A stretch of DNA of 64,000 bases from Siphonodentalium dalli (GCA_032622095.1 CP136067.1:123293030-123357029); one strand, 5' to 3'. Shown: positions 1-11,710, numbered from the stretch's first letter. Numbers and translations are program-made. Notes: a model not told the origin generated them from the sequence alone.

Positions 1-2213
1 TTGTGTATTTTATGTAAAATTACACTTTCATGGAGAATGCTTTTAACATGGACAAACTCACCCAATTCCGTTGCATGGGTTGGACACCGACTGACAAATT
101 GTTGAGTACAAACACTCTTACATTTTGTTTCTTGTTCATATAAATTATCATAACATATAAAACATAGTTAAATATTCACCATACCATAATTACTGTGGGG
201 GATTTTGACATTCACAACTCTGTGGACATTTTGTTTCCACATAATTTTTTTTTATTTAGATGGAGTTATACAACATCAAAAATAGACAATCTAACGGCAG
301 TAGTAACTCAGATAAAATAAATCATAACTTTATAAGTTGAGGAGGGCTATAGCCCTCCTAGGCATATCTAGGAGGGCTATTAATAGCCCTCCTGGATTTT
401 CTAGATCGCCAGCCCTGGGGATACCGCGTTATCATACCGCGGTATTAACGGGGTGACACCGCGTTATAGATGGTCAATTACTTTAAGTATAGCGGTACAA
501 TGCATATTTATCATGATATTTATGGATGTTGACAGCCTAATGTTCGCGCGCGTTCCCGACAAAGTGACGGTCATAAATACTATAGAGCAGGGTTCCCGCG
601 GGTCCTTGAAAACCCTTGAATACCCTTGAATTTAAAAATCATTATTCAAGGGCCCTTGAAACCCTTGAATTCCAGTACCAGCCCTTGAAAACCCTTGAAT
701 GTGAACCTAATATATAAACACAAGATAGAAGGTATACACCAGGTTATAACACAATGCAAACGCACAATGTCAACTCGCATAGAAACATACGGAACACAGT
801 GACCTAATATAATGACCTTTGACCAACTGACATAGAATGTAAATAGTGGCTATTACGCGCTATGAATTTCACACTGTTTACAGTAGTAACAATCGATCGA
901 GTAATTATGTGTTGCTCATTGTGATTGGTCAATGACTATCCCCCTCCAGCTATTGACAAATCAAATTGTGTGTAACATATCCGAAGTCGGCTGAAAAAAC
1001 AGCGTGTTACCAATGCTCAAACTTTATTGATGAAATCTATACTATATAGCTCAAATTAACAATGGTAATTGAAGATGGTGGTTTTTGTATTGATGACTTT
1101 CCAACCAGAACGATTTCTAAACATGGGACTCTATCACATAGAGACAGAACGCAACACGCATCCTATTCGAGAATCTTTTATCGAATTAGTTGTGGGCAGT
1201 GCAAGATATATTTCACGATAGCGGAGCTGGAGTGAATTATGAATATGTGCCTTCCGCAAAGAGTTTGATAAAAGATTGTAGATTATGATGCAAGTTGTGT
1301 TTTGTATTAATTTCACACCCTTGTGTGGATAAGTTTAATTCAATCCATGACTGTGACTACCATTGATACTAAAACTACCTTTACTGTGATTTATGGCTAA
1401 TGAAAAACCAGTAATTAGATGTGCATCACATAAGAGGATTGTTAACATTATGGCTTGTGTTCCTCTTGATGTATACAACAATATGTATTCAATGGTTGTT
1501 ATCCATTGAATACATGTGTCTCATGCCCACATGTTGAATAAATACTGTTAACACAGCACCCTACTTTTTCCAGGTTACAGGCTTTCCGCCCCGCAGGTTC
1601 TTGAAAACCCTTGAATTTTTAGCATATAACTCCTTGAAAACCCTTGAATTTTGACCCCGAATACTCCTTGAAAACCCTTGAATTTCATATGAAAATAGCT
1701 GCAAGAACCCTGTAGAGAGACCTCGTAATAGCTTGATGCAGCAAGCTTCCGGCGCATGCGCAGACTATTTTGCACCCGATCATATCCCAACTATGCATGT
1801 ATACCCATTTACATTTTACATAACGTTGGTAAGCTATACCTTGTAACTGTTAGTCTACTTCAGGGGAGTGTGGGTTATATGACAATGACTTGATTAGAAA
1901 TCTGACTGATATATAGGCATAATCCAGCACAATATAAAAATATACCAGCGCTCAGTCAGGAGTGAGTGAACATGTGGTCAAGTCGGAATTGGTTTGATCT
2001 TGTGTCAGTCATCGCGTCGACAAAACAATCATTACATTTCTGCTGCAACATTGGACGTATAATGTCGTAGATCAAAGGCGCCGCACTTTGAATATGATTA
2101 CTCTGCTGATGCGACAGAGCTGAACAATGACAATTAGATTGTTTCAATTGGACATCAAATGTGTCCCGCTTTTCCAGCTGACAACAGGTCGTTATCCCTC
2201 TCATGATGACTGA
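1..2213. other. Non-coding, with short palindromes and CCTTGAAAACCC repeats
   Basis: Palindromic GGAGGGCTATAGCCCTCC and AGGAGGGCTATTAATAGCCC lie at 340-400. The motif CCTTGAAAACCCTTGAAT recurs three times at 604-702 and, inverted in context, at 1598-1685. No exon was recognised. Confidence 0.55.
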
Positions 2214-2219
2214 ATATCT

Positions 2220-2692
2220 CAGCCCTGGGAATTAAGGAAAATTGGCCTAGGCAATATATTTGCCTAGGTGAAAGAAATCGGCCTAGGCAAAAACAGATTT
2301 TACCTAGGCAATTTTGCAACAATATTGTCATCTCAAATCAAAATGATTCAATAATAACCTGAAATGCTTCGTTATTTTGGGGGAACATTATTTCCAGGCC
2401 ACTACTCAACATATATGTACAAATCCACAAATCATCTCCAAAACAAGTGTCCTTATACCGGGTAGCTAGTTAATGGCCCAGTGCAATGGAAACAATTGTA
2501 GGACGATATATGTAAAGAGTGATTTAAGGAAGTCATTTTGGCTAAAGAGGTTCTATTTCTGATAGACACAAATCAATTTTATTAACCCAATGAACTTGTT
2601 TTACCTAGGAAATATAATTGCCTAGGCAAACAGATTTTGCCTCTGCTTTTACCTAGGCATTGCCTATTTCCTAGACAAATTCCCAGGGCTGA
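2220..2692. mobile_element. Inverted-repeat element rich in CCTAGG (family K)
   Basis: CAGCCCTGGGAATT ... AATTCCCAGGGCTG flanked by ATATCT on both sides. Subterminal TTGCCTAGG/CCTAGGCAA words are repeated at least nine times in both orientations. Confidence 0.8.
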
Positions 2693-3102
2693 TATCTAGA
2701 TCAGCAGCATGTTTTTATAACACCGTAACCGTGACCAGGCGGTCGTATTTGGGGTTCACTGCAATCGTCTGTGGTTTATATGCACGGGCGACGATAAATA
2801 TGGAAGTAAATTGCATGCAGAAATAATTGTTACCAACGAAACATTTATCTATATCTTATGGCGATTAGTCGACTAGGAAATTGTTAATTCACGGTGGGGA
2901 ATCACGGGTTTCGAGTTGATGAGTTTCATGCATTCAAAATGGCAGAGGCGATCGAAAACCCGAGTAGAAATGAGGAAAAATGTAAATAAACTAAAATATG
3001 ACATATTACATGTTATTTTGTCAGCTACGAGTAGATGCTATACTATTTTTCAAACAAACTGATACCCCATTTGTGTCCAATTTCACATTTGTTTGTTCTA
3101 AC

Positions 3103-4390
3103 TAGTGCTGGGACGGTTGTCCGGATAACCGGTTACGGTTCGGTTACGCGTGTCAACCGGTTGGAGGAGGCCACAACCGGATAACCGTAATATTGATAAC
3201 GATCGTACTATCATCGTAGTACTCCGTGTAAATGTTGCCGAAATCATTTACGGAAGTTTTAAGTAACGAGAGTAAGTAATAAGAAGTCACTTAGAAGCGA
3301 TTTGGACAGTTGATTGTGTATTCATATACCCCACAACACACGCCTGTTTGATCACCGGCGGCTTTTCTAGACATGAAACCAACAACTCTGTGAATCACTT
3401 GCTACACATTCAATGCCAATTTTCTTTGGCGGCATTACATGACGTTCCGGCTGCACGCGCACCGCAGCATACATCAAAGCAATCAAGTCTAGACTTTTAC
3501 TACGTCATCAATAGTATGTCTGTTTTCTTGAAACTCCCCCCCCCCTTGTCATTACCATTAGTTCGTCTCAAAGCGATGACAGAAGACCTACAAAAACGGA
3601 AATCGAACGTTTGGGGACATTTAATTCTAATTGAAGATGACGGAAAAAAAAGAAGAAATGGGCGATATGCAAGGCCCGTCGAACGCGATTCGTTTATTGT
3701 GGATCAACATCCAAAATGAAGTCGCACATCCAGAAAAAAACACAGGCCTACTGGGAGTGGGAAATCAGAGTATATCTAGTGATGTGTTCGATAACTTTAT
3801 TTCCTAAACACTGGCTGGGCTTGCGTAATAATGAATTGCGACGATTTAATTTTGTTTGAATTTGTTTATGAAATAATTGAAATAACATCGTGTAGCCACT
3901 GTGATTAATACATACCTGCCTATACACAAACACTAGTAAACATTACTAAACAACAGTATACCTACCTTCAGTACCTTGTTTGGGCTAATCGTGTCCGGGA
4001 TATACACAAGGGAGGAACTATATTTCGTCGCTGAAGGGTTTGCAAGCAAGCGTTGTTTATGCGGTGTGGAACTCCTGTAAACATCGATATACTAACGCAC
4101 CACTAATATATATTATATTTTAGTTTGTTTGGGCTCAAAACTGAATTAATTTATACACATTTACAACTATGACCGCCGTAACGGGAACGCATTGTACGAC
4201 TAAAACATTGTTTGTGATCGCATGTATATCAACGTTTCCGGGACGCGTAATAAACACTTGTTTTGCCGATATAGTGACCAGTGTATTCAATCTCGTACTT
4301 AGGGTAATGCTGGTAGCGGTTAACCGGTTATGGTTAGGTTAATGCCCGTGGTTAACCGGTTAGGAAAAAAACCCAACCGTCCCAGCACTA
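3103..4390. mobile_element. hAT-like element, 1.29 kb, internally deleted
   Basis: TAGTGCTGGGACGGTTG and CAACCGTCCCAGCACTA ends; 8-bp flanks GTTCTAAC and GCTCTAAC. Subterminal AACCGGTTA repeats at both ends. The CAGTGCTGGGACGG-type terminus is widespread among hAT elements (family knowledge). It holds the start of a BED-type frame (3570-3719) but no dimerisation domain. Confidence 0.9.
3576..3719 (+). pseudogene. BED-finger-like fragment of a hAT transposase
   Basis: An open frame ending here includes MTEDLQKRKSNVWGHLILIE, where S-NVW-H-(hydrophobic) resembles the start of a BED zinc finger. The expected following cysteines are absent (KKRRNGRYARP) and the frame stops at 3717-3719. It is read as the remnant of a first transposase exon in a deleted element; confidence is limited by the short match. 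Confidence 0.45.
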
Positions 4391-4393
4391 GCT

Positions 4394-4492
4394 CTAACAT
4401 TCTGACCAAAGTTGTCAGTCGGATTCTCCTGGAGGTATGGACTGGTGTGTTCCACGCACCTCCGACTGGCAACTTTGGTCAGAATGTTATAG
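4394..4492. repeat. Foldback sequence next to the hAT insertion
   Basis: AACATTCTGACCAAAGTTG...CAGTCGGA pairs with TCCGACTGGCAACTTTGGTC then AGAATGTT. The hAT target duplication lies at its outer edge. Confidence 0.85.
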
Positions 4493-4753
4493 AAAACCAC
4501 CGAGTATTTCCGAACAAATAAGGTATCAACTTGTTTCAAAAATAAACTAGCATATGTTCGTAACAGTCAAAACGCTATGTTTTGTGTCAGTTATTCATAT
4601 ATTACGTTTTTGTGCGTTTGCACTAGTCTCGGCTATATTTTGCGTGTTACTTCCCAACTTCGAAACCACGTGATTCCCCACCATGTAATTGATAATAGTT
4701 GAAATTCGAGTTGATGTCGACTAATGGTTTCAACACTTAGCTTCTGTCTTGTC

Positions 4754-5199
4754 CAAGCCTGCAAATAGCATGTCTGTCATTTGCAGAAAGAGGTCCCCAG
4801 AGGGTGAATTTAGTGACGCTATCCCGCATAGTGGGCTAGCATCACTAAATTCACCCTCTGGAGACCTCATTCTGCTTAGGCCTCATCTTCTGGGAAGTAT
4901 CTATAGTAACAAATTAACATTGTTTTTAGTTACGTTTTCCCTTCTAGGAAGTTTCTATATCCCCTAATTTTCAGAAGATAAAATTCATAATTGAGGTGCC
5001 CAATGGGTGAACATCATCAACTTCAACTGGGGAACTTCCATCTGATCCTAGGTCTGCCATAGCAGTTGAGGGCCTAAGCAGAATGAGGTTCCCAGAGGGT
5101 GAATTTATTGATGCTAGCCCGCTATGCGGGATAGCGTCACTAAATTCACCCTCTGGGGACCTCATTCTGCAAATGACAGACACGCTATTTGCAGCCTTG
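4754..5199. mobile_element. Family A, long subtype (copy A1)
   Basis: CAAGCCTGCAAATAGCATG ... CTATTTGCAGCCTTG; flanks GTCTTGTC and GTCCTGTC. Two full hairpins separated by the roughly 200-bp spacer. Confidence 0.9.
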
Positions 5200-5245
5200 G
5201 TCCTGTCTTCACCATCAGCCGAACTGGTTTTCTTCCTTCAAGCAC

Positions 5246-5499
5246 CAAGCCTTGAAATAGGGTGTCTGTCATTTGCAGAATGAGGTCCCCAGAGGGTGAA
5301 TTTAGTGATGCTACCCCGCATAGCGGGCTAGCATCACCAAATTCACCCTCTGGGAACCACATTCTGCTGAGGTGTAAGCAGAATGAGGTCCCCAGAGGGT
5401 GAATTTGGTGATGCTAGCCCGCTATGCGGGGTAGCGTCACTAAATTCACCCTCTGGGGACCTCATTCTGCAAATGACAGACACACTATTTCAAGGCTTG
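5246..5499. mobile_element. Family A dimer (copy A2)
   Basis: Canonical termini and two hairpins; flanks TCAAGCAC and CCAAGCAC. Confidence 0.9.
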
Positions 5500-5559
5500 C
5501 CAAGCACCATAACTTATTCTCATCATTTCAACCCTTTCTTTAATAAATACTCATTGACC

Positions 5560-5626
5560 CAAGCCTGCAAATAGTGTGTCTATCATTTGCAGAATGAGGG
5601 CCCCAGAGGCTGAATTTAGTGACTCT
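5560..5626 (+). mobile_element. Family A left-end fragment (copy A3)
   Basis: CAAGCCTGCAAATAGTGTG through a diverged CCAGAGGCTGAATTTAGTGA, then ends. Confidence 0.8.
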
Positions 5627-6700
5627 AATATTTTCAATTTGACCCTTCTCATATCTCTCCTTTAGTTATCTGATAATTCTGTATTAAAATATTTTATATC
5701 CAACCATTATCAATCATATTTAATATCAAGGTCTATACACCCCTCACTTATATAGATGTTCAGGTGTTTGTTGGTCTCTAATCTCAATCATCCCATAACT
5801 TTTACTATGCAGCTAACACAACAACATAATCTGTTATGACTCAGGTTCCATTGTAAGAATTAAATAAATAGAGTTATTATGATGTTAATATTGTAACAAT
5901 TATATCTTTAACAGCTATGGTGCATCTGTCTGACTGTGTTTGGGTATAATTATCTTTATCAATCTATCACACATACATGTATCTCTGTTGGAGTGACCGA
6001 ATAGGTTGAAATCGAATGTCATATCCATCTTCCTATTGTGTTTAAATGAGCAAGTTGCTCAATATGTCTGATTCCACTATGAAACTAATAAATAATAGTA
6101 CGCTGTGAATTGTTGAAATTCTTGCACTCATAAAAAGATCGCTATCGCCAAGGTATAGGTTAAACATCACGATCGGCCTCTCGTTATTGTTATATCGCTG
6201 TATGTTGTCAGAAAAGCTCATTTTCGGTCAGAAACTCTAGCAACTGTGACCCGACATACCATTACCAACTTTTTAAATCAGCTTTTGTTTTCAAATTTTA
6301 ATCTGGAATTTATCAAACTGAGAACATTAACATTTAACAATTTAACATTTATTATAATAACGATCCGTCTCCGCATTTAAGCAGAATTGCGAACCACATC
6401 GTAGCAGACGCCATTTTACACCATGCATATTTGTAAACACGTGCTTTGTTCCCGATTGAAGCGCAACCACACGGATAGTTTAAATACGTCGACCGGGAAA
6501 TCCATAAAATCTATAGTCTGTATCAGATATATAGAGTAGATAATTCGAGTTGGCAATGCTTCCGAATCGTTGAACGAAATTAGTCGGCGGGGAGAATAAT
6601 AATAAAAAAATTAACTGATTTTTTTCCCCTGTCGGGGCTGCATAAACAGGGTCGGCGATTCCGTAAACCATTTAATAAAAAAATGGTGGCCTAACTTTGG
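5627..6700. other. No recognised gene; dispersed repeat I fragment at 6105-6185
   Basis: CTATCGCCAAGGTATAGG and CGATCGGCCTCTCGTT match 8602-8735 and, inverted, 51080-51140. The remainder is featureless. Confidence 0.55.
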
Positions 6701-6734
6701 GAAAATTTTCCAGACAGGCAGGCAGGCAGGGATT

Positions 6735-7590
6735 TTTTGCAATTTTTATGTTTACCCATACCATAGTATGGTAAACATAGTGTCGTTGCCCGGATTGACC
6801 ACTCGTCGTTCGTCCGTCTGTCTGTCTGTCTGTCTGTCCGTAGACACTTTACGAGTAATGCGATAACTCAAACATTTTCTATCCGATCGAAACCAAATTT
6901 TGTATATGGGTTTCTCAGCCCAAAATACAGATCGAGTTCGAATTTGGGTTTGATCCCAGATTTTGTTACAGAGTTATGGCCCTTTTTCAACTTAGAATTC
7001 ACGCATTCTGCCATAACTCAAACATTTTTTATCTGATTGGAACCAAATTTGGTATGTGAGTTTCACAGCCCAAAATACAGATCGAGTTCGAATATGGGTT
7101 TGATCCGATTTATTTTAAAGGAGTTATGACCTTTTTTTCGAAAATAAAATAAATTAAAAAAAAATCTGATGCTCTAACTGAAATATTTTTTTGTCCGATT
7201 GTGTTCATATTTGATATGTAGGTTTATGATGACACACCCCTCACCTGTATAGTTTTTGGTATTGATTGGTTGATCAGTTTAGAAAATAATTAACCCTTTA
7301 CACACATGCTATCCAATGCAATAAGTTGAACATATTTCTTCTGATCTGCCTCATATTTCTTACCTAGGTTTTTCTTAGCACGTTCTTCATCTGTATGGTT
7401 TTTGGTATTGTTTAATTAACCCTTTTCACTCTTATGTTTACTTAGAATTCACCCAAGCTGCTATGACTCAAAACATTTTTCATCTGATCAACACAAAATT
7501 TGGTATATGAATTTATCACCCCTAAATACAGATCGAGTTCGAATATGGGTTTGATCCGATATATTTTAACAGAGTTATGACCCTTTATAA
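6735..7590. repeat. Dispersed repeat D, three modules
   Basis: The CCATAGTATGG palindrome, GGATTGACCACTCGTCGTTC and a CTGT run are followed by modules of GATAACTCAAACATTTT, CAGATCGAGTTCGAAT and GGGTTTGATCC at about 6850, 7010 and 7450. An inverted copy is at 52.0-52.4 kb. Confidence 0.85.
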
Positions 7591-8601
7591 TTCAAGTAAT
7601 TACTGCTGGTAATTTGAAGAGAACATATATCCCACAGCAATGTGTGTTATTGAAATGAGTTAATTATCACTATGACATTAGATACTACATGCTATAAAGC
7701 ATGATAGTGGTACCACTGGCTGGCTGGACTTGTTATCATAATTATGTCAAACTGTGATTGATTACTCACTCTCTGGTGGAGTTCTGCTTTCTGTTTAATA
7801 TGAAGTTAACCCCTTTGTTGAAACAGGTTTATTACATTAGCTATATGCACACACTATATGACACCTATTCTAAAATAATAAATTGGAATAGTCCATTGTT
7901 ACTTTGTAGTGTTGTTTTACAGACATTGTTCTTTACAAACACTGTTGTCTTATCTTAGACAAAAATTTATCCACACATTCCTTAGTTCCATAACATGATG
8001 TCATTGAAAATGATTAACCCTCTCCACACATCATATGGTTTTGATGCTTTTCATTTAATCATTCTCCTATGTTATGTCCAGGTTGATGGTGATCCACTTT
8101 TGATTTGCATGGATTTGGGATTAAAATTAAACCATTCCATAGACACATATTATGCGATAGACAGATATAATATTATCCCTTTCACTTTGAGCCAGGTTCA
8201 GTAAGGGTTTCAATACATCACCAATTGAATATTCATCATTAGAGGAAATGTCTTATTTTGAAATTCCCTCAATTGCATTTGGGCTCCAGGATAATATTAA
8301 TGGTGCTGGTATTCTTGAGACTGACTTATTGTATGGGGTTCTAAATCCAATGACATGCTTTTCATAGACTATTTTGTGTTTATCAGTTCATTAGTTTGGG
8401 TAAGATTAACCCCATTCTATCCGATTTGATAACTCAAATATTTCCATTGATTATGTTTATAGTTCTTGGCATAGTTGACGATAACACACCCCTAACCTGC
8501 ATAGTGAGGGTCATTTGGTTTATTTGCTTAAAAATATTAACATCCTCCACCAATCCTGTTGACACAATGTGATAACTAAATATTTTTCACACGATCACTA
8601 T
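7591..8601. other. No recognised feature
   Basis: AT-rich. Open frames here are short and have no motif. Confidence 0.55.
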
Positions 8602-8735
8602 ATAAAGTGTGAATTGTTGAAACTTTTGCACTCATGAAAAGGTTGGTGTAAGGATTTATAAAAATAGCTAATCGCTATCGCCAAGGTATGGGTTAAACAT
8701 CTGCCGATCGTGATCGGCCTCTCGTTTTTAAAAAC
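8602..8735. repeat. Dispersed repeat I (longest copy)
   Basis: GTGAATTGTTGAAACTTTTG, ATCGCTATCGCCAAGGTATG and GATCGTGATCGGCCTCTCGT. Confidence 0.65.
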
Positions 8736-9059
8736 CTTTCAGCCATAAGTAATATTATAGTGTAGTCATGGAATATGGTAGATCCATGTTTATTGAAAAT
8801 AAACCAAGCATGAAACATTGGATAAAAGCATGTTGTCCCTTGAATTCATTCACTCTGCAGTAAGATCTCAACCAACTTTGAGCTTAATAACCCACTTGGG
8901 AAAACGATAAATATTCACACTGACACTCTTAACAGGTAACTATTTAGACTAACTTTCTGGAGAAAATTGAAATAAAAAATTGAAGCAGGCAAGATAATCT
9001 CAGCCAGGCAGGGTATCGGAAACAAAGACGTTTTTTTTGGGGGTTTAAGACATCTTATG

Positions 9060-9395
9060 GAATAGTTAGTATTCAGGTGCTATGTCAACTGGACGAATGT
9101 AGCTTTCTAATAACATCGCCGAAAATCTCAAAGAAATCGACCATACCATTCCATAGAAAACGTCGTCCGAAATACGCCCAATTGTAAATTTTTACACCTC
9201 AATTCGGGATGTAAATATCGGCGATAAACTAATATGAATGATTTCGCCATCAAGAGTCACTGCATTTAATGAATAAATAAGAATGACATTGTGTGTTGTC
9301 AATTTGGATATAATATATAGCATGATTATTCTCCATTTCTATTTGATCACCCGACTGGAGTGTTTCACATCATTTTAACCTGGTATAAAATATTG
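9060..9395 (+). repeat. Intronic segment duplicated at 10.99-11.30 kb
   Basis: ATTCGGGATGTAAATATC, GATAAACTAATATGAATGAT, TTCGCCATCAAGAGTCA and TTTCTATTTGATCACCC recur in the same order about 1.9 kb downstream. This copy ends just before the caprin exon. Confidence 0.85.
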
Positions 9396-9407
9396 ATTTA
9401 TTTTTAG

Positions 9408-9745
9408 CGCCGCATAACGATCCAGCGGTGGTAGCAGCACGCCCGATGGCACCGGGGTTACAGGACGAGCGAACATCGTATTCTAGTAAAGCATTCTCGG
9501 ATCAGTTAGAATCAAGTCAAACTCACGAACAGTCAACAGGATTTAATTCAACACACGAACAATCATCTGGATTCTCTTCACAATCCTCACAGCAAAGTTT
9601 TCCAAATCAAGGGTTCTCTCAGAACTCCTTACCCAGTGACTCGTTATTCAAACCGGAACAGCAAACACATAGTGCTCTGAGACAATCAAATAGTGAACAG
9701 ACTCAGTTCGATATTTCGTCAGGAATAGGAATAAATTCCAATCAG
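9408..9745 (+). CDS. Caprin-like protein, internal coding exon (Q/S-rich segment)
   Basis: This exon encodes part of the low-complexity C-terminal half of a caprin, a cytoplasmic RNA-granule protein that partners G3BP and FMRP-type proteins (family knowledge). It opens after TTTTTAG with two bases completing a codon. It then reads PHNDPAVVAARPMAPG, which aligns by eye with the DPAIVSAQPMNP stretch of vertebrate CAPRIN1. About 90 residues rich in Q, S, N and T follow, with two THEQS(T/S)GF(N/S)S-like repeats. The donor CAG|GTAATG gives phase 0, matching the next exon. The exon end is also the first copy of a 23-bp tandem array. Preceding exons were not found in the window. The identity rests on the short conserved block together with exons downstream that match the caprin order. 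Confidence 0.8.
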
Positions 9746-10450
9746 GTAATGTAATGTGGTCCAATCATGTGATGTAATCCAGTCCAATCACGTGATGTAA
9801 TCGGGTCCAATCATGTGATGTAATCCGGTCCAATCAGGAAATGTAATTCGGTCCAATCATTTGATGTAATCTTGTTCCAATCAGGTAATGTAATCTGATC
9901 CAATCATGTGATGTAATCTGGTCCAATCAGGTAATGTAATCTGGTCCAATCAGGTAATGTAATCGGCTCCAATCATGTGATGTAATCTGGTCCAAGAAGG
10001 TGATGTAATCTGGGCCATTCAAGTGATGTAATTCGGTCCAATAAGGTGATGTAATCTGATCCAATCATGTGATGTAATCCGGTCCAATCAGGTAATGTAA
10101 TCTGATCCAATCATGTGATGTAATCCGGTCCAATCAGGTAATGTAATCTGGTTCAATCATGGGATGTAATCCAGTCCAGTCAGGTAATAAAATCCGGTCC
10201 AATCATGTGATGTAATCCGGTCCAAATCACATGATGTAATCCAGTCCACTCATGTAATGTAATCTGGTCCAATCATGTGATGTAATCCGGTCCAAATCAC
10301 ATGATGTAATCCAGTCCACTCATGTAATGTAATTCGGTCTAACCAAGTGATGTAATCCAGTCTGATCCAGTGATATAATCCAGTCCAAAAAGGTACTGTA
10401 ATCCAGTCCAAAAAGGTGATGTAATCCGGTCCATTCAGGCAACGAAATAT
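9738..10450 (+). repeat. 23-bp minisatellite starting at a caprin 5' splice site (about 31 copies)
   Basis: The unit is approximately TCCAATCAGGTAATGTAATC plus 3 bp. The first unit is the last 8-9 coding bases of the exon plus the first bases of the intron, so the authentic donor CAG|GTAATG lies inside copy 1. I count about 31 degenerate copies. At least six later copies keep CAGGTAAT at the donor position, others have AAGGTGATG, and many have CATGTGATG. Reading through the first donor meets TAA after two codons (V, M, stop). Confidence 0.9.
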
Positions 10451-10570
10451 GGTGTGGGGCTGTAAATAATATTTCAGTCAAGAAACGTCATCTAATCTGT
10501 TGAGTTTTTTCTCAATTTATTCTGGTACAGTATGACAACAGGTTCTAATGGTTTAATGTTTCCCCACTTG

Positions 10571-10873
10571 AAAATTGAAGTTCCCAAATGGTGAATATTT
10601 TGATGTACATCCAATGGGAACCTCGATTATGCAATGTGTTGTCTGCAAATTTGGGATATAGAGAAACTGAGAAAAAGAAATAGAATCTATGTGAAGAAGT
10701 TTCTATAGAAATTTAATAATAAAGAAACTTTCAAGAAAAGATGAAGCCTAAGCAGAATGATGTCCCCAGAGGGTGAATTTAGTTATGCTAGCCTGATATG
10801 CAGGATAGCGTCGCTAAATTCACCCTCTGGGGACCTCATTCTGCAAAGGACAGGCACATTAAGCTCAGGCTTG
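10571..10873. mobile_element. Family A foldback element, long subtype (copy A4)
   Basis: The right arm carries the family core CCAGAGGGTGAATTTAGT, its inverted partner, and a terminal CAGGCTTG. The centre has the long-subtype spacer that includes AACCTCGATTATGCAATG. The left terminus is degenerate, so the start is approximate. It lies in the caprin intron. Confidence 0.7.
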
Positions 10874-10876
10874 GGC

Positions 10877-10900
10877 TTAATTTTGTTTTAGGAATCTGTT
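10877..10900 (+). promoter_or_regulatory. Decoy 3' splice site, copy of the acceptor of the next caprin exon
   Basis: The motif CTTAAT-TTGTTTTAG|GAATCTG with one variable base occurs here and again at about 11518-11540, where it is the true acceptor. About 23 of 24 positions match. The similarity stops 7 bases into the exon. Confidence 0.7.
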
Positions 10901-10984
10901 GGATTCTTATCCCTCACAATATTCTTTTCCCCTCACTGTTATTGGTCCCATCCTCAAATTTTATTATTCAGATAATTTTTATTT

Positions 10985-11300
10985 AAAGACATATTATGGA
11001 CTTGTTTGGGTGCGTTAAATTGTTAAGTTAGTACTCAGACCTACACGGGGAACGTAGCATTCAACTAACATCATCAGCTCAATCATAAATATTTACCATC
11101 TCGATTCGGGACACAAATATCATCGATAAACTAACAGAAATGATTTCGCCATCGAGAGTCATTGTATTTAATTAATATATAATTATGGCGGTGTGTTGTC
11201 AATTTGAATTAATATTCGTGAAAAATAACTACTTTGTGCAAGATTATTCTCAATTTCTATTTGATCACCCTACCTGAGTGTTTCATATCACTTTAAACTT
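10985..11300 (+). repeat. Second copy of the duplicated caprin intron segment
   Basis: ATTCGGGACACAAATATC, GATAAACTAACAGAAATGAT, TTCGCCATCGAGAGTCA and TTTCTATTTGATCACCC. It lies before the next caprin exon. Confidence 0.85.
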
Positions 11301-11532
11301 TTGTTCTCATGCATTAACTGTCAAAGTACCGATTAACCAGTCTATATTGATAAAACCGGGCAATTATAATCACCTTGTATTGTATAAAGTAGGATAATTG
11401 TTCAATTTCTAGAGTTGAACGTGACCAATTACCTTAGCAAGAATAAAATATAAAAACTAAAATTTGCCCTGGCCCCAATTTTCTTATTTGGTGATAATCT
11501 AGTAATTTATATTGACCTTAATATTGTTTTAG

Positions 11533-11710
11533 GAATCTGATGATAGTGCTAACCAAAATGAGAAGAAGACGTTCCAGATGAACGTGCATGCGCCGGTGTT
11601 TAATTACTCACCGCCGGCAGGGGGAAACACATCCAGTGATGAAGGTCAAGAAGACAATGGCAACCAGCAGACATCAGAGGACGGAGATTCTGAGCAGCAA
11701 AGTGGCCAAG
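11533..11710 (+). CDS. Caprin-like protein, coding exon (acidic linker with MN-APV block)
   Basis: This exon enters in phase 0 after TTGTTTTAG. It reads ESDDSANQNEKKTFQMNVHA and then PVFNYSPPAGG, followed by a D/E/Q/S-rich stretch (TSSDEGQEDNGNQQ...). The TFQMN-HAPV block resembles the TVFNMNAPV block of vertebrate CAPRIN1, which sits between the Q-rich and RGG regions as here. The donor CAAG|GTAAAG leaves phase 1, matching the RGG exon. The acidic linker is unlike vertebrate sequence and is probably disordered. No catalytic or membrane feature is expected or seen. Confidence 0.8.

Noticed and set aside
4749-5574. Repeated peptides of the type SPEGEFGDASPLCG-ASLNSPSGDLIL
   Set aside because: They occur on both strands at every family A copy and are translation of the palindromic hairpin, not a protein family.
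1-9407. Search for upstream caprin exons (HR1 region, G3BP-binding motif)
   Set aside because: No phase-compatible segment with caprin-like sequence was found; these exons are probably before the window.
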